Assembly: GCA_028821815.1 (NCBI GenBank)
Contig: JAPKEY010000096.1
Coordinates: 1 to 5,947, forward strand
Length of the DNA: 5,947 nt
Origin: Candidatus Poseidoniales archaeon
GTDB taxonomy: Archaea; Thermoplasmatota; Poseidoniia; Poseidoniales; Thalassarchaeaceae
Direction of reading: 5' to 3'
Part shown: in pieces, positions 1-5,947 of the stretch
Numbering within the stretch: position 1 is the stretch's first letter
Layout: each line of letters opens with the position of its first letter
Position numbers and translations under genes: made by a program
Notes under the pieces: model-generated
Told to the model about the DNA's origin: nothing
The model's input: only the letters and a program-made list of their open reading frames with translations
Databases searched by the model: none

Positions 1-2441
1 TTTGTGTCAGGGTCTTCTGACTCGAAGGGTTGAATGCCACTTACGGTACGCATTCGCATCTTTCCATCCCCTTGATCATCAATCTTGACCTCATTGGTCA
101 GGAAGCGGTTTCCGCGATCTTGTTTGCGTCTCCAGCGCCCGATGTGATGGCTACAACCAACCACACCCGGCTTGATGCTCTCAGTGACCCAGACCTTGTC
201 AACGAACCAACCAATTTCAGTTTCAATTTTCAAAAGGTCACCTTCGTCAATGCCCAGCTTAGCCGCATCCTTTGGATGAATCCAAATCGGATTGCGATGA
301 GCAATCTCCACCAACCACTTGGCATTCGCTGAACGAGAATGGATGTGCTGTGGCAATCGGAAGTTCGGCAACAAGCAGTACTCATCTTCGCCGGTCAATC
401 GTGAGGGGTGAACCTGACTCTTGACCCTAAAGTGGGGAATGGCGTGCTCAGGGTAACCAAAGTCGATCATTGTCTGTGAGTAGAACTCCTGCTTGCCACT
501 GGGTGTAGGCCAGCCTTCCTCCTTGTGTTTCTCATAAGTGGCGGGTTCAATCATGAAGGCACCATGTTTGCGCATGTAATCTAGTTCTGTAACATCTTCT
601 TCTTTGGCCGCTTCAGGCAATCCAGGGACTCGCTCAAAGAGATATTGATAATACTCATCAATTGTGATTGATTCGCCCGGTCTATAGGGTGATTCAAAAT
701 GCTTTTTTATACCCATTTCACCATCTGGATCAATGCGAAGGCTGAGTTCATTCCAGAACTCATCTTCCTCCCAGACTTCCCCTGGATTAATCTCGTAGGT
801 GAACGTCACATCCTTACCTTCGCGGCGAGCATATTCACGCAGTACAGGTTGACGGAATGCGACCCACTTTCCAGAACTGGTCGCATATGAATTGACATCG
901 TGTCGCTCTGAAGCGTGACCCATCGGTAAAACGTAGTCAGCGAAGAAGGCAGTTTCGTTCCATGTCGGCGTCAGAGCGATGTGACAACCGATGCTATTCT
1001 CATTCTGAAGCATCTCCATCCATGAGAATCCATCAGGGTAAGTCCACACTGGATTGAATACGCGGGTGAAGTAAACATCCATTGTCCCCCGGCCATCCTT
1101 CACCAAGTGTGGTAGGATGTGGCTCATCTCATAGTGAGACAGCATGTATTCAGGTGGGAAATGCAACTCGTTCCAGCCATCTGGATCGGGTGGTTCATCG
1201 AATAATTCCGGCTTGAATTTAGACCATGAATTGGGGGCAGTCCCCCCCTCAGTCCCCACACTGCCAGTAAGCACATTGAGAAAGTGTAAGGCACGACTGA
1301 CCTGCCAGCCACCGAGGTTTCCAATCGCTGCACTGCGCCACACGTGTGTGCAAAGTTGAGTTCCTGCATTGATCACCGCTTCACCGGCTTCAATGACTTG
1401 CTCGACAGGGATACGACATTCTTCTGCCGCATATTCAGGTGTGTACTCTGCGTATTCATCAAGCAATAGTTCGAGGAATCGTTCGTAGGTGCATTCTTCA
1501 TTGGAATGCACGGCTTTCATCCAATCCTGCCAATTGACTTGGTTCTCGACAAAATCGCGGTTGACCAATCCTTTCTCAACAATCATTCGAGCCCAGCACA
1601 GGAACAATACAGTTTCAGAACCGGGCCAAGTTGGCAACCAATGATCTGCCATGGCCGCTGTGTTGGAGAGACGAGGGTCGATGACAATCAGCTTGGCACC
1701 ATCCATCATTCCTTCCAGGATTCTCTGAGCGTGCGGATTGAAGTAATGTCCAGTTTCCAAATGGGATGATGACAGTAGGATGACCTTGGCATTCGCATGG
1801 TCTGGAGAAGGGCGGTCGTGATGATGCCATAGTGCGTAGCCTGTTCGCGCACCTGCGCTGCAGATATTGGTGTGTGAATTGTGTCCATCTACACCCCATG
1901 CCTTGAGAATTCGATTGGTGTATCCCTCATGCCCCGGGCGACCGACGTGATAGACAACCCGATCTTTGGCTCCAGTCTTGAGGGAGGTGCGAATCTTGGT
2001 AGCAATCTCATCAAGTGCTTGGTTCCAAGAGATTTGTTCCCACCCACCATCTCCACGCTTTCCTACACGCTTCATGGGGTGTAGGATTCGTTCTGTATCC
2101 TGAATTTGATTGATTGTAGCTGGTCCTTTGGCACAGTTACGGCCGCGTGAACCTGGATGATGCGGGTTTCCCTCAAATTTCTGTACTTCACCACTATCCT
2201 TGTCGATATAGGCCAGAAGTCCACATGCAGATTCGCAGTTGAAGCAGGTCGTCGGCACCAGACTGTATCGCCTCTCAACCTGCTCAGGCCATGCCTGTGC
2301 GTCAAGTTCGACGTGGTCGTGCCAATCATCGGGTGAAGGAAACTTTCGTAGAGATGATCCTGTACTCAGTGTGTGCTTTCGGTCTAGATTTGGGATGATA
2401 CGAAGACCCTGTGCAATTCTTTCAATAAGTGAACGGGCCAT
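1..2441 (-). CDS. Molybdopterin oxidoreductase catalytic subunit (CISM/DMSO-reductase superfamily, SoeA/PsrA/PhsA-like), 3' end cut by window edge
   Basis: This is the catalytic subunit of a membrane-bound molybdoenzyme; 813 codons are visible without a stop and the frame leaves the window at position 1. Seen in the sequence: an N-terminal Fe-S motif C66-x2-C69-x3-C73-x29-C103 followed by the usual Lys (CAKG); a molybdenum-ligand region NSHTNICSAG with the probable Mo ligand C194; ADHWLPTWPGSE at about 265-276; a Gly-rich NLGGW...TGSVGTEGG stretch near 375-400; ETAFFADYVLP...ERHD near 496-515; and a C-terminal molydopterin dinucleotide-binding domain from about 689 (CLLPNFRLPQHIHSRS, then HPKDAAKLGIDEGD). 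Most of that domain is present, so the stop is probably close. The start at 2441 is supported by TGAGGTGA 5 nt upstream. Residues 1-60 contain no twin-arginine signal or hydrophobic segment, so the protein is predicted to stay in the cytoplasm. A Cys ligand argues against true DMSO/TMAO reductase (Ser) and Nar-type enzymes (Asp). Sulfite, polysulfide, thiosulfate or an arsenic oxyanion remain possible substrates. Family assignment is firm; substrate is not. Confidence 0.95.
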   Translation of the reverse strand, partial: MARSLIERIAQGLRIIPNLDRKHTLSTGSSLRKFPSPDDWHDHVELDAQAWPEQVERRYSLVPTTCFNCESACGLLAYIDKDSGEVQKFEGNPHHPGSRGRNCAKGPATINQIQDTERILHPMKRVGKRGDGGWEQISWNQALDEIATKIRTSLKTGAKDRVVYHVGRPGHEGYTNRILKAWGVDGHNSHTNICSAGARTGYALWHHHDRPSPDHANAKVILLSSSHLETGHYFNPHAQRILEGMMDGAKLIVIDPRLSNTAAMADHWLPTWPGSETVLFLCWARMIVEKGLVNRDFVENQVNWQDWMKAVHSNEECTYERFLELLLDEYAEYTPEYAAEECRIPVEQVIEAGEAVINAGTQLCTHVWRSAAIGNLGGWQVSRALHFLNVLTGSVGTEGGTAPNSWSKFKPELFDEPPDPDGWNELHFPPEYMLSHYEMSHILPHLVKDGRGTMDVYFTRVFNPVWTYPDGFSWMEMLQNENSIGCHIALTPTWNETAFFADYVLPMGHASERHDVNSYATSSGKWVAFRQPVLREYARREGKDVTFTYEINPGEVWEEDEFWNELSLRIDPDGEMGIKKHFESPYRPGESITIDEYYQYLFERVPGLPEAAKEEDVTELDYMRKHGAFMIEPATYEKHKEEGWPTPSGKQEFYSQTMIDFGYPEHAIPHFRVKSQVHPSRLTGEDEYCLLPNFRLPQHIHSRSANAKWLVEIAHRNPIWIHPKDAAKLGIDEGDLLKIETEIGWFVDKVWVTESIKPGVVGCSHHIGRWRRKQDRGNRFLTNEVKIDDQGDGKMRMRTVSGIQPFESEDPDT

Positions 2442-2446
2442 GCATT

Positions 2447-2454
2447 TCACCTCA
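2447..2454 (-). promoter_or_regulatory. Shine-Dalgarno sequence overlapping the Fe-S/NrfD stop codon
   Basis: On the minus strand this reads TGAGGTGA. The first TGA is the stop codon of the Fe-S/NrfD gene, and GAGGTGA serves as the ribosome-binding site 5 nt upstream of the ATG at 2441. It favours that ATG over the out-of-frame ATG four bases upstream (2443-2445). The layout repeats that of the previous junction, which indicates translational coupling. Confidence 0.85.
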
Positions 2455-3897
2455 CAGTAAGGGGTCCATCTGGGCTTCTCGCAATCCGTGCCGGATGTGC
2501 TTGAATCCAAACCAATAGATGAATGCCAAAACAACTGAGGCGCCGATAATCATCTGTGACTCTGGCTGTTTCCAATCTGTCATCCAAAGGACAAGAAGAG
2601 GCAAGCCACCACATAGGAGCATCTCGAAGGTTCCGCTGATGGCAATCTCTGAATCAGAACGTTGTGCCCACATTGTACGACCCTTGGCCTGCTTGAGCAA
2701 CCAACCTGTGTAAGCGCCTGTCATCCATGCCAACGGAATCCCTGCAATCGCCAAGCGTGTATGCCACACCTCTGCATAGTCGAGCAGTGAGATAATCACG
2801 TGGGCGAAAAGAATTCCACCAAAAGCAGTCAATATGTAGGCCCCACGGACCAACCATGAGTCCCAATTGGGTCGCAGAAGAACGTATACGAATCGGCCAG
2901 GCTTATCCAAATCCTTGACTAGGAGTAACCCAGTGATACCTAGTAACGAGATGCTAACAAAGAAGCCGGGAAGAATGAGCCACTCAATCTCAGTGATGCC
3001 ATACATCATCAAGAGCATGAGTAGGATGTAGAAGCCGGATGCTGCCGCTTTTGTGATAATGTAGGCCGCAACCTCTCCGTCCCAAAGGATGCCTTTGCTA
3101 GGTTGATCGTATGCACGAGTGGCTTTGGGCGTATCTTCCTCAAGTTTGGCCATAACATCACGAATGATTGCCCTGTCGCGTGGATTTGCAGCTTTGGCTT
3201 TCTTTTCTAATGCGAGTTGGACCAGCATTGAAGGGGTATCGGCCTCAGCCAATCGAGAATCTGCATACTTGGCGAAGTGGCCGACCCCATGTGCCTGATC
3301 GGTCCACATTCCAATACCAGTCACCGCAGTTGCAGCAGGATCGAGCATCTCATCGCTGGTCTCGACATAGAAGACGTTGGGCTTAGTACCTGCCTCAGGC
3401 TTGCGAACTTTGACATCGTTCTCCGCAATTCGAATTGAAATTGGTGAATGCGGGTCATCTAGATCACCACTGACAATCGATTCAGTGGGGCATACAATGA
3501 CGCACGCCGGCTCGTAGGAGTTCTCTACCCGGTGTGCACAGTAGTTGCACTTGGCAGCCGTACCTTCGTTAGGATCGATATACAATGCATCGTAAGGACA
3601 GGCTTGCATACACGACCTGCAACCAATACATCGATCATTGTCAAAATCTACAATGCCATCTTCACGTGTGAACAATGCATAGGTGGGGCAGATGGTTGTA
3701 CAGGGAGCGTCCTCACAATGATTGCATCGATGAACGCTGAACTCTCTTGAAGAATCGGGATAGGTTCCGGTCTCGATGTACTTGACATGAGTCCGATTTA
3801 CGCCGATGGGGACATCGTGTTCGGATTTGCAAGCCACTGTACAAGCGTGACAACCAATGCAGGTTCGATTATCGATGACAAAACCATAGTTGACCAT
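2452..3897 (-). CDS. Fused four-cluster [4Fe-4S] electron-transfer and NrfD-type membrane subunit of a molybdoenzyme
   Basis: This 481-residue protein combines two subunits that are separate in classical PsrBC/DmsBC/SoeBC systems. Residues 1-145 are a DmsB/NrfC-like ferredoxin domain with 16 cysteines in four groups: C13/16/19/23, C58/61/66/70, C90/93/96/100 and C117/120/132/136, enough for four [4Fe-4S] clusters. Residues about 145-275 are a soluble linker of unknown structure, charged at 230-260 and ending in a YDQP motif. Residues 279-468 hold about six membrane helices (roughly 279-300, 306-327, 349-372, 382-401, 424-442, 449-468) with the NrfD-family motif DLDKPGRF (329-336) and RPNWDSWL (342-349). 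Classical PsrC has eight helices, so this is a short version. Lys/Arg residues concentrate in the loops after helices 2 and 4 and in the C-terminal tail, which predicts a cytoplasmic N-terminus and therefore cytoplasmic clusters. There is no signal peptide. The likely role is to carry electrons between the downstream catalytic subunit and membrane quinones. Its start is preceded by TGAGGTG 5 nt away. Confidence 0.95.
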   Translation of the reverse strand: MVNYGFVIDNRTCIGCHACTVACKSEHDVPIGVNRTHVKYIETGTYPDSSREFSVHRCNHCEDAPCTTICPTYALFTREDGIVDFDNDRCIGCRSCMQACPYDALYIDPNEGTAAKCNYCAHRVENSYEPACVIVCPTESIVSGDLDDPHSPISIRIAENDVKVRKPEAGTKPNVFYVETSDEMLDPAATAVTGIGMWTDQAHGVGHFAKYADSRLAEADTPSMLVQLALEKKAKAANPRDRAIIRDVMAKLEEDTPKATRAYDQPSKGILWDGEVAAYIITKAAASGFYILLMLLMMYGITEIEWLILPGFFVSISLLGITGLLLVKDLDKPGRFVYVLLRPNWDSWLVRGAYILTAFGGILFAHVIISLLDYAEVWHTRLAIAGIPLAWMTGAYTGWLLKQAKGRTMWAQRSDSEIAISGTFEMLLCGGLPLLVLWMTDWKQPESQMIIGASVVLAFIYWFGFKHIRHGLREAQMDPLL

Positions 3898-3902
3898 GGG
3901 AG

Positions 3903-3909
3903 CACCTCA
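3903..3909 (-). promoter_or_regulatory. Shine-Dalgarno sequence overlapping the lipoprotein stop codon
   Basis: On the minus strand this reads TGAGGTG. Its TGA is the stop codon of the lipoprotein gene, and GAGGTG is complementary to the 3' end of 16S rRNA, ending 5 nt before the ATG at 3897. It decides the start of the Fe-S/NrfD gene and implies that ribosomes finishing the lipoprotein can reinitiate on it directly. Confidence 0.85.
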
Positions 3910-5394
3910 CAACAACAGCGTTGAATTTCCCCCAGCGGGCAAAACTTCGAGCAACGTGACATTGTCTCCAAACAAACTTGGCCCTGTAGTCCAAGTTCCA
4001 ATGATGGCTTCCTCGCTGTTCACATTGTGTGCCAAAGCCACCCATGGGCGACCTTGGTCATCGATTTCGATATCGATGAAATCACCAAAACCACCGCATC
4101 GAACATCTCCGCAATCATCAGTCATATCGAGCATGTCATCAAATTCATTGACCATTGTAGTGGTAATCAGAGGATAGGTCGTATTGGCATCAGTAACGGC
4201 GCCTAGGAATCCACCCCAACCGGCACCATCGGTGAATTCACCAATGTAAGCGAAGGCAACACGTCCATCAGCCCCAGCGAAAATAGTTGGGAATCCTGCT
4301 TCCTCAATACCCGGCGCTGCGACCATGATGGGTTCCCTCCAGGTATCACCGTGATCTGTTGACCAGCTGACCCATGGCATCATGCCATCCCCAATCCACA
4401 TACCATACACATTGCCAGCAGCATCGGTTGCCGTTGCCACCTCGTGGCTGTGCCAACCCTGCTGCATGCCGATATCAAGCGTGATTGTGTGCTCTGACCA
4501 ACTGTAACCGCCATCATCACTAGCATACACCGCTGGGCCTTCACAGGAAGGATTCCCACGATACACCCAGCCATCGATAGAGCCGACGACGTGACCATGC
4601 AATCCACTGCACTGTGTGGTTAGGGGTGAACCGACTTGCTGAATGTCCCAGGTTTGGCCACCATCCAAGGATCGTGAGCATTGAGGGCCTGCAATCGAAG
4701 TCCCAGTATTGATACAATATACGTAGATCGTATCATGGAATCCAATGCCATTAACATCCACTGTGGAGGCGATGCTTTGGTGGTCTTGAGGTGTGTAATA
4801 GCCATAAGCGGTGAATGGTGGACTCCAAGAATCACCACCATCATCTGAATACTCAACATACATCGCAGTGAGAGCGTGCATATCGAACTTGACGATTCGA
4901 TCAGTCCACGGGTCGACGTAGATGTATGGATCATTTGAATTGGGGACTTGAGCCCCAGGATAGACTTGCCCAAAGGGCCCCACATTTTCCCAAGTTTGCC
5001 CTTGATCTTGGCTTCTAATAATCATGGTACCCGTGCCAGCTCCATTGTAATTGGTGAATACAATCGTACCATCAGAAAGAACACCAAGAGTTGGTTCAAA
5101 GGTATCGTAACCAGTCCCATAATAGGTTCCATTCGTCCAGTATGGGACGTTGGAACCGTTGAACATATCCATGGACAATCCACGCTCGGCCATAGCCTCT
5201 GCATCAAGTATATTCGTTGCATTTTGGGAATCTGGGCTACCACCGACGTGGTACCATACTCCCGATGCGATTGCTTCCTCAAAACCAAACGGATAATCAG
5301 GTGCAGCAGGTGGCTTGGCATCCTCGCCAAAGCAGCCCATTAGAGTGGGCAAGACGAGTAGAAGCACCAAGAGAGTGCTCACGCGTGTGCGCAT
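3907..5394 (-). CDS. Asp-box (BNR-repeat) beta-propeller lipoprotein, function unknown
   Basis: This 495-residue protein starts with a lipoprotein signal: MRTR, a Leu/Val-rich core (8-18) and the lipobox LMGC, with C21 as the predicted lipidated residue. The mature part should be anchored to the outer face of the membrane. It carries five Asp-box motifs of the pattern S-x-D-x-G-x-[TS]-W or close variants: SQDQGQTW (128-135), SDDGGDSW (183-190), SLDGGQTW (242-249), SDDGGYSW (292-299) and STDHGDTW (345-352), spaced 50-59 residues apart. This is the signature of sialidase-like six-bladed or related beta-propellers. Six further cysteines (227, 239, 262, 284, 428, 433) are consistent with three disulfides outside the cell. 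I see no FRIP motif and no clear sialidase catalytic set, so a glycosidase call is not justified; a binding or assembly role is equally possible. The start has no good Shine-Dalgarno sequence (GGCGGTCC precedes the ATG), but an upstream in-frame TGA at 5419-5421 rules out a much longer protein. It lies 9 nt upstream of the Fe-S/NrfD gene and is probably co-transcribed with it. Confidence 0.93.
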   Translation of the reverse strand: MRTRVSTLLVLLLVLPTLMGCFGEDAKPPAAPDYPFGFEEAIASGVWYHVGGSPDSQNATNILDAEAMAERGLSMDMFNGSNVPYWTNGTYYGTGYDTFEPTLGVLSDGTIVFTNYNGAGTGTMIIRSQDQGQTWENVGPFGQVYPGAQVPNSNDPYIYVDPWTDRIVKFDMHALTAMYVEYSDDGGDSWSPPFTAYGYYTPQDHQSIASTVDVNGIGFHDTIYVYCINTGTSIAGPQCSRSLDGGQTWDIQQVGSPLTTQCSGLHGHVVGSIDGWVYRGNPSCEGPAVYASDDGGYSWSEHTITLDIGMQQGWHSHEVATATDAAGNVYGMWIGDGMMPWVSWSTDHGDTWREPIMVAAPGIEEAGFPTIFAGADGRVAFAYIGEFTDGAGWGGFLGAVTDANTTYPLITTTMVNEFDDMLDMTDDCGDVRCGGFGDFIDIEIDDQGRPWVALAHNVNSEEAIIGTWTTGPSLFGDNVTLLEVLPAGGNSTLLL

Positions 5395-5447
5395 GGACCG
5401 CCGAAGGCGGTCACCGCTTCAATCGTTTCGTTGGCCTTGAAATCCGA
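5395..5447 (-). other. Intergenic spacer between flotillin and lipoprotein operon
   Basis: This 53-bp spacer is the longest non-coding stretch in the window and the only place for a promoter for the three-gene operon other than inside or upstream of the flotillin gene. I see no convincing archaeal TATA box/BRE or bacterial -10/-35 pair in it. Its end nearest the lipoprotein is taken up by the perfect hairpin. A shorter imperfect palindrome (TCCGA, 4-nt loop, TCGGA at 5443-5456) surrounds the flotillin stop codon and is too weak to call a terminator. Confidence 0.5.
5396..5412. repeat. Perfect 7-bp inverted repeat with 3-nt loop abutting the lipoprotein start codon
   Basis: The arms GACCGCC (5396-5402) and GGCGGTC (5406-5412) flank a GAA loop (TTC on the coding strand). 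In the mRNA the GC-rich hairpin would end one base before the lipoprotein ATG (5394). There is no T-tract after it on the coding strand, so it does not look like a standard Rho-independent terminator. It could hold the start region closed, act as a processing or attenuation site after the flotillin, or be a chance palindrome. Confidence 0.6.
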
Positions 5448-5947
5448 TTACTCGGAATCTTCGGTCATTGAGCCTAGATATTCGGGCAAATCAACGCCAG
5501 CCATCTTGGCGACATCATGCATTGGTGGAAGGGTTTGAACCAATCCACTGACGAAGTTGGATGTTGCACCTTTTCCGTCTGCACCGTTGCCGGAATCCCA
5601 AACAGTGATCTTGTCAATCTTGAGGTTCTTAACAGCCTCAACTTGGGCCTGAACCATCGATTCAACCTTCTCAACCATGAGTAGGGTTGCAGCAGCCTTG
5701 GCGTCTCCACCGGCACTTGCAACAAGCATCTGGTAACCGGATGCTTTGGCCTCCAGAACTTTCTGAATACCTTTTGCTTCTGCTGTGTAGATGGCCAAGA
5801 TTGCATCTGCTTCACCACCAGCGATACGGCGTTGGCGCTCAGCCTCAGCATCCGCAGCAATCTCAATCTGTTGCTTAGCAATTTCTTCGCTTACAATTTC
5901 TTCAGCACGTAGGCGCTCTTGTTCGAGTAAGTACTGCGCCTTCTGAA
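5448..5947 (-). CDS. Flotillin-family membrane scaffold protein, C-terminal 165 residues only
   Basis: The reading frame enters at the right edge, runs through 165 complete codons and ends with TAA at 5448-5450; the start lies outside the window. The first part is a Glu/Ala/Arg-rich coiled coil (for example QERLRAEEIVSEEIAKQQ, then ADAEAERQRRIAGGEADAI), as in the flotillin domain after the SPFH/band 7 region. The end carries the flotillin C-terminal block NLKIDKITVWDSG, then GATSNFVSGLVQTLPPMHDV and LPEYLG, followed by a short acidic tail. Flotillins (YuaG/FloT, FloA and eukaryotic reggie proteins) oligomerise on the inner membrane face and organise membrane microdomains. The N-terminal membrane hairpin and SPFH domain are not visible. 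The shorter frame from 5798 begins with an internal TTG inside the coiled coil and is not the true start. It is followed after 53 bp by the lipoprotein gene on the same strand; whether they share a transcript is unknown. Confidence 0.9.
   Translation of the reverse strand, partial: QKAQYLLEQERLRAEEIVSEEIAKQQIEIAADAEAERQRRIAGGEADAILAIYTAEAKGIQKVLEAKASGYQMLVASAGGDAKAAATLLMVEKVESMVQAQVEAVKNLKIDKITVWDSGNGADGKGATSNFVSGLVQTLPPMHDVAKMAGVDLPEYLGSMTEDSE

Noticed and set aside
30..332. 100-codon plus-strand open frame opposite the molybdoenzyme C-terminus
   Set aside because: The opposite strand encodes a conserved molydopterin-binding domain in an uninterrupted frame; the plus frame has no family features.
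1233..1248. GGGGG-CAGT-CCCCCCC tract resembling a hairpin or a frameshift-prone homopolymer
   Set aside because: It lies inside the catalytic gene where it encodes the conserved Gly-rich TGSVGTEGG region, and the frame remains intact on both sides, so it is neither a terminator nor a visible frameshift.
1..2441. Naming the catalytic subunit DmsA (DMSO reductase)
   Set aside because: DmsA has a Ser molybdenum ligand and a Tat signal; this protein has Cys at the ligand position and no Tat signal.
2443..2445. Alternative ATG four bases upstream of the chosen start of the catalytic gene
   Set aside because: It is in a different frame from the conserved protein and leads nowhere.
4948..5343. 131-codon open frame on the plus strand inside the lipoprotein gene
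   Set aside because: It is antisense to a well-supported gene, has no recognisable domain, and overlaps the Asp-box coding region; it is a shadow frame.
3907..5394. Annotation of the lipoprotein as a sialidase or glycosyl hydrolase
   Set aside because: Asp boxes define a fold, not an activity. No FRIP motif or clear catalytic residue set is visible, and the neighbours are redox proteins.
5474..5881. 135-codon minus-strand frame overlapping the flotillin in another frame
   Set aside because: The conserved flotillin tail is in the frame ending at 5448; this alternative is Arg/Leu-rich shadow sequence.

Overview
The window holds four protein genes, all read from the minus strand and packed with almost no spacer. 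In order of transcription they are: the 3' end of a flotillin-family gene (5448 to the right edge), a lipoprotein with five Asp-box (BNR) motifs (3907-5394), a fused iron-sulfur/NrfD-type membrane subunit (2452-3897), and a molybdopterin oxidoreductase catalytic subunit that runs off the left edge (1-2441). No RNA gene, insertion sequence, CRISPR array or plus-strand gene is supported. No stretch longer than 53 bp lacks a gene.

The last three genes look like one translationally coupled operon. At both internal junctions the TGA stop of the upstream gene is the first part of a TGAGGTG Shine-Dalgarno sequence for the next gene, and the gaps are only 9 and 10 nt. The last two genes form a complex iron-sulfur molybdoenzyme (CISM) of the PsrABC/PhsABC/SoeABC type: a bis-MGD catalytic chain with one Fe-S cluster passes electrons to or from four [4Fe-4S] clusters, and these to a quinone-binding NrfD-like membrane domain. 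Two observations place catalysis on the cytoplasmic side. The catalytic subunit has no Tat signal, and the charged loops of the membrane domain predict a cytoplasmic N-terminus. That resembles the cytoplasmic sulfite dehydrogenase SoeABC more than exported polysulfide, thiosulfate, tetrathionate or DMSO reductases. The predicted molybdenum ligand is Cys, not the Ser of true DMSO/TMAO reductases or the Asp of Nar-type enzymes. The substrate cannot be fixed from the sequence.

The first gene of the operon is unusual company: a predicted beta-propeller lipoprotein on the outer face of the membrane, with no recognised role in CISM complexes. The flotillin upstream is a separate gene, set off by 53 bp containing a perfect 7-bp hairpin that abuts the lipoprotein start codon.

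Organism: base composition is balanced, ribosome-binding sites are GGTG-type, and lipoproteins with a bacterial-style lipobox and flotillins occur in both bacteria and some archaea. The style of the lipoprotein N-terminus (a short Leu/Val-rich signal ending in a GCFG-type lipobox) recalls marine planktonic Euryarchaeota such as Candidatus Poseidoniales (Marine Group II). This is a low-confidence impression, since there is no taxonomic marker in the window.
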